Origin: an uncultured Desulfobulbus sp.
GTDB lineage: Bacteria; Desulfobacterota; Desulfobulbia; Desulfobulbales; Desulfobulbaceae
DNA: 6,649 bases
Direction: 5' to 3'
NCBI GenBank assembly: GCA_946539945.1
Contig: CAMNHX010000093.1
Location: 1-6,649 of the forward strand
In this document: piece after piece, positions 4,757 to 6,649 of the stretch
How positions within the stretch are numbered: position 1 is the stretch's first letter
Layout of the letters: each line of letters begins with the position of its first letter
Notes under the pieces: generated by a model
What the model was told of the DNA's origin: nothing
The model's database searches: none
The model's input: the letters and a program-made list of their open reading frames with translations, nothing else
Program-made: the position numbers and the translations under genes

Positions 4757-6649
4757 GTGAAACTCAACGATCTGATCGAGGCGCTTGCTGCGGAAATCGA
4801 ACTGATGCAGCCACATCTGGACGCCAGTCTGGAAAAGTTGGCCACGCTTGATTTTGAGGACAGCGCCTTCATGGACGCCATGGATCAGTACAGCGGGCAG
4901 GTGCAGCGCATGGGCGAAGCCGCTGAAATGGCGGGATTTCCCGGCTTGCAGGCGGTGTGTACCCATGTGCTGGACAATACCCTTTTGCTTGCCACCCAAA
5001 CCGTGGAAGAGCGGCAGGAGACCATTGCCTTTCTGCGCAAATGGCCGCCCCTGATGATCTTCTACCTGCGCAACATTGAGGATCCCTCTTCTGCCGCTGG
5101 TCTGGTGGATGCGCTCCATCACGCTCCCAGCCCACTGGAAGACGGGCAGGCGCTCAAGATCATGCACCAGCTGGGCGCCATGCCGGCCCAGCTCAAGGGC
5201 CAGGCCAACAAGGGCGAAGACGTTCTGCGCCCCTTGCTGGCCCACCCGGAAGACGTGGCCATGGTTATTCCCGAAGACGTGGATACCAAGGTGCTGGAGG
5301 GCTTTTTTCAGGAAGCTCCGGAACAGGCGGCGCACTTCATCAACCTCATCCGTCTCTTGGTCTCTGGCGAGGGCGGCAGCGAGGACATCACGGCAGCCAA
5401 GCGTGTAGCCCATACCCTGAAAGGATCAGGCGCCATTATCGGCCTCAAGGGTCTGGTCTCTCTGGGACACAACATGGAGGACATCCTCGAGTACTTTGAG
5501 CTGCATCAGGACGACAAGGTTGACAAGACAGTGGGCGATATTCTCCTGGACGGCGCCTACTGTCTGGAGCAGATGGTCAACTACGCCAGTGGAACGGACG
5601 AGTACCCGCAACAGGCCCAAAGCGTGCTGCAAAGTATTCTGGACATCGCCAACCTCATTGATCGCGGCGACGATTTGAGCCAGGCCGTGCGCCGGACAAG
5701 TGGCGGTGATGCCACACCCCAGCCGCCGGTTCCGGCTGCTCCTGCTGAAGTTGCTCCAGCCGCTGCCGCTGGCGGTGGTGGAGCGGATCACGGCACAGCC
5801 GCGACCCTGCGCGTCAACCTGCGTCTGGTTGAGGAGCTGTTCCGTGTGTCTGGCGAGGTTTCTGTTACCAGTGCGGCCATGGAGGCCAGCATGAAGAGCC
5901 TGGCCTTGCAGGCTCGCGAACTGGCCCGCCAGAATCTGCGTGTGCAAAGCCGTTTGATGGAGCTTGAAAACCTGGTGGACATCCGCGCCCTCACCATGAT
6001 GCGTGCCAGAAACCGGCGCACTGAAGAGGCTGAATTTGACCCTCTGGAAATGGATCAGTACAGCGAGCTGCACAGTACCACCCATGCCCTGGTGGAAGAG
6101 GCCAGCGACCTGCGCGCCATGACCCATACCCTGGAAAACGACATTGCCTCCATTGCTGCCATCCAGTCGCGCCAACAGGTTTTTGCCCGTGATCTCCAGC
6201 ATCTGGTCAACGGTACCCGCATGACCGAAGTGGGGGTTCTGGAAACCCGTTTGCAGCGCAACGTGCGCACTACCTGCAAGGCCACGGGCAAGGAAGCGGT
6301 TCTGGAATTGCGGGGCGGCGATACCCTGATCGATAGCGACGTATTGAACAAGCTGGCAGAACCGCTCCTGCACCTTTTGCGCAACGCTGTTGACCACGGT
6401 CTGGAAGCACCTGAAGACCGGGTTGCCAGCGGCAAGACGCCAGAGGGACACATTACCCTGTCCTTTGCCCTGCAAGGCCAGCAGATCTCGTTGCGCTGTC
6501 AGGATGACGGGCGCGGTCTGGATTACGACGCCATTGCCAAGCGTGCAGCGGAAAAGGGCCTGATTCCGCCAGACCACGCTGAAATGAGTGAGGAAGAACT
6601 GGCCCAGCTCATTCTGATGCCCGGCTTTTCCACCAACACGGAAGTCACC
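4757..6649 (+). CDS. chpA: ChpA/PilL-like CheA-type histidine kinase, 3' end outside window
   Basis: 631 codons are visible, open to the edge. Residues about 1-110 look like an Hpt-type helical bundle without a phosphorylatable His (DQYSGQVQRMGEAAEMAG region). A canonical Hpt domain follows, with His219 in AHTLKGSGAIIGL. Next come an Ala/Pro/Gly-rich linker (about 315-347), a long helical dimerisation region containing EFDPLEMDQYSEL (426-438), typical of ChpA/PilL, and the start of the ATPase domain with N-box HLLRNAVDHG (539-548), G1 box DDGRG (583-587) and PGFST (622-626). The window ends before the G2 box; a CheW-like domain and probably a C-terminal receiver should follow. ChpA phosphorylates PilG and PilH under PilJ/PilI control. 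Compared with Pseudomonas ChpA, which has many phosphotransfer domains, the N-terminal part is short. It begins 263 bases after pilJ, beyond a probable terminator and a repeat, unlike the tightly packed genes before it. Confidence 0.85.
   Translation, partial: MKLNDLIEALAAEIELMQPHLDASLEKLATLDFEDSAFMDAMDQYSGQVQRMGEAAEMAGFPGLQAVCTHVLDNTLLLATQTVEERQETIAFLRKWPPLMIFYLRNIEDPSSAAGLVDALHHAPSPLEDGQALKIMHQLGAMPAQLKGQANKGEDVLRPLLAHPEDVAMVIPEDVDTKVLEGFFQEAPEQAAHFINLIRLLVSGEGGSEDITAAKRVAHTLKGSGAIIGLKGLVSLGHNMEDILEYFELHQDDKVDKTVGDILLDGAYCLEQMVNYASGTDEYPQQAQSVLQSILDIANLIDRGDDLSQAVRRTSGGDATPQPPVPAAPAEVAPAAAAGGGGADHGTAATLRVNLRLVEELFRVSGEVSVTSAAMEASMKSLALQARELARQNLRVQSRLMELENLVDIRALTMMRARNRRTEEAEFDPLEMDQYSELHSTTHALVEEASDLRAMTHTLENDIASIAAIQSRQQVFARDLQHLVNGTRMTEVGVLETRLQRNVRTTCKATGKEAVLELRGGDTLIDSDVLNKLAEPLLHLLRNAVDHGLEAPEDRVASGKTPEGHITLSFALQGQQISLRCQDDGRGLDYDAIAKRAAEKGLIPPDHAEMSEEELAQLILMPGFSTNTEVT

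Noticed and set aside
4601..5413. 270-codon minus-strand frame running into the pilJ-chpA spacer
   Set aside because: It ends within the inverted-repeat element and opposes the ChpA start; no domain is recognised.
5426..6577. 383-codon minus-strand frame opposite chpA
   Set aside because: It is fully antisense to the Hpt, dimerisation and ATPase regions of ChpA, whose motifs are unambiguous on the + strand.

Overview
The window carries most of a Pil-Chp type chemosensory cluster, the chemotaxis-like pathway that controls type IV pili and twitching in many proteobacteria. All genes are on the + strand: a PilG-like response regulator with an N-terminal extension (305-1147), two tandem PilH-like single-domain receivers (1206-1565 and 1669-2028), a PilI-like CheW adaptor (2067-2669), a PilJ-like methyl-accepting transducer (2718-4493), and the first 631 codons of a ChpA/PilL-like CheA kinase (4757 to the window edge). 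The order pilG-pilH-pilI-pilJ-chpA matches the known gamma/betaproteobacterial clusters, but no pilK/cheR methyltransferase lies between pilJ and chpA. The GC content is moderately high by eye. I place the organism among gamma-, beta- or Acidithiobacillia-type Proteobacteria, with low confidence below that level.

Positions 1-304 hold no convincing gene. They contain a perfect short inverted repeat at the left edge, a very C-rich and almost G-free stretch (possible Rho-dependent termination zone for an upstream gene), two TTCGCGAA palindromes exactly 63 bp apart, and a good sigma70-like promoter (TTGACA, 17 bp, GAAAAT) that probably drives the cluster.

The two pilH copies come from a tandem duplication of about 445 bp. 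The unit ran from the pilH ribosome binding site into the first codons of pilI, and a scar of the pilI start remains between the copies. A 99-bp block inside the two genes is identical although the flanks differ at about 13% of positions, which points to gene conversion.

After pilJ there is a strong GC hairpin (probable terminator) and then an imperfect inverted-repeat element of about 100 bp. Both separate chpA from the rest, so the kinase may be expressed at a different level from the genes before it.

Inferred working model: PilJ senses a signal through its periplasmic domain and controls ChpA through PilI. ChpA autophosphorylates on an Hpt histidine (His219) and passes phosphate to the PilG-like regulator and the two PilH-like regulators, which act on the pilus machinery. 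The parts that depart from the textbook Pil-Chp system are the PilG extension, which resembles a degenerate receiver, the doubled PilH, the PilJ sensor domain that does not look like the usual PilJ type, and the short Hpt region of ChpA. I do not see a wholly new system here, only a distinctive variant of a known one.
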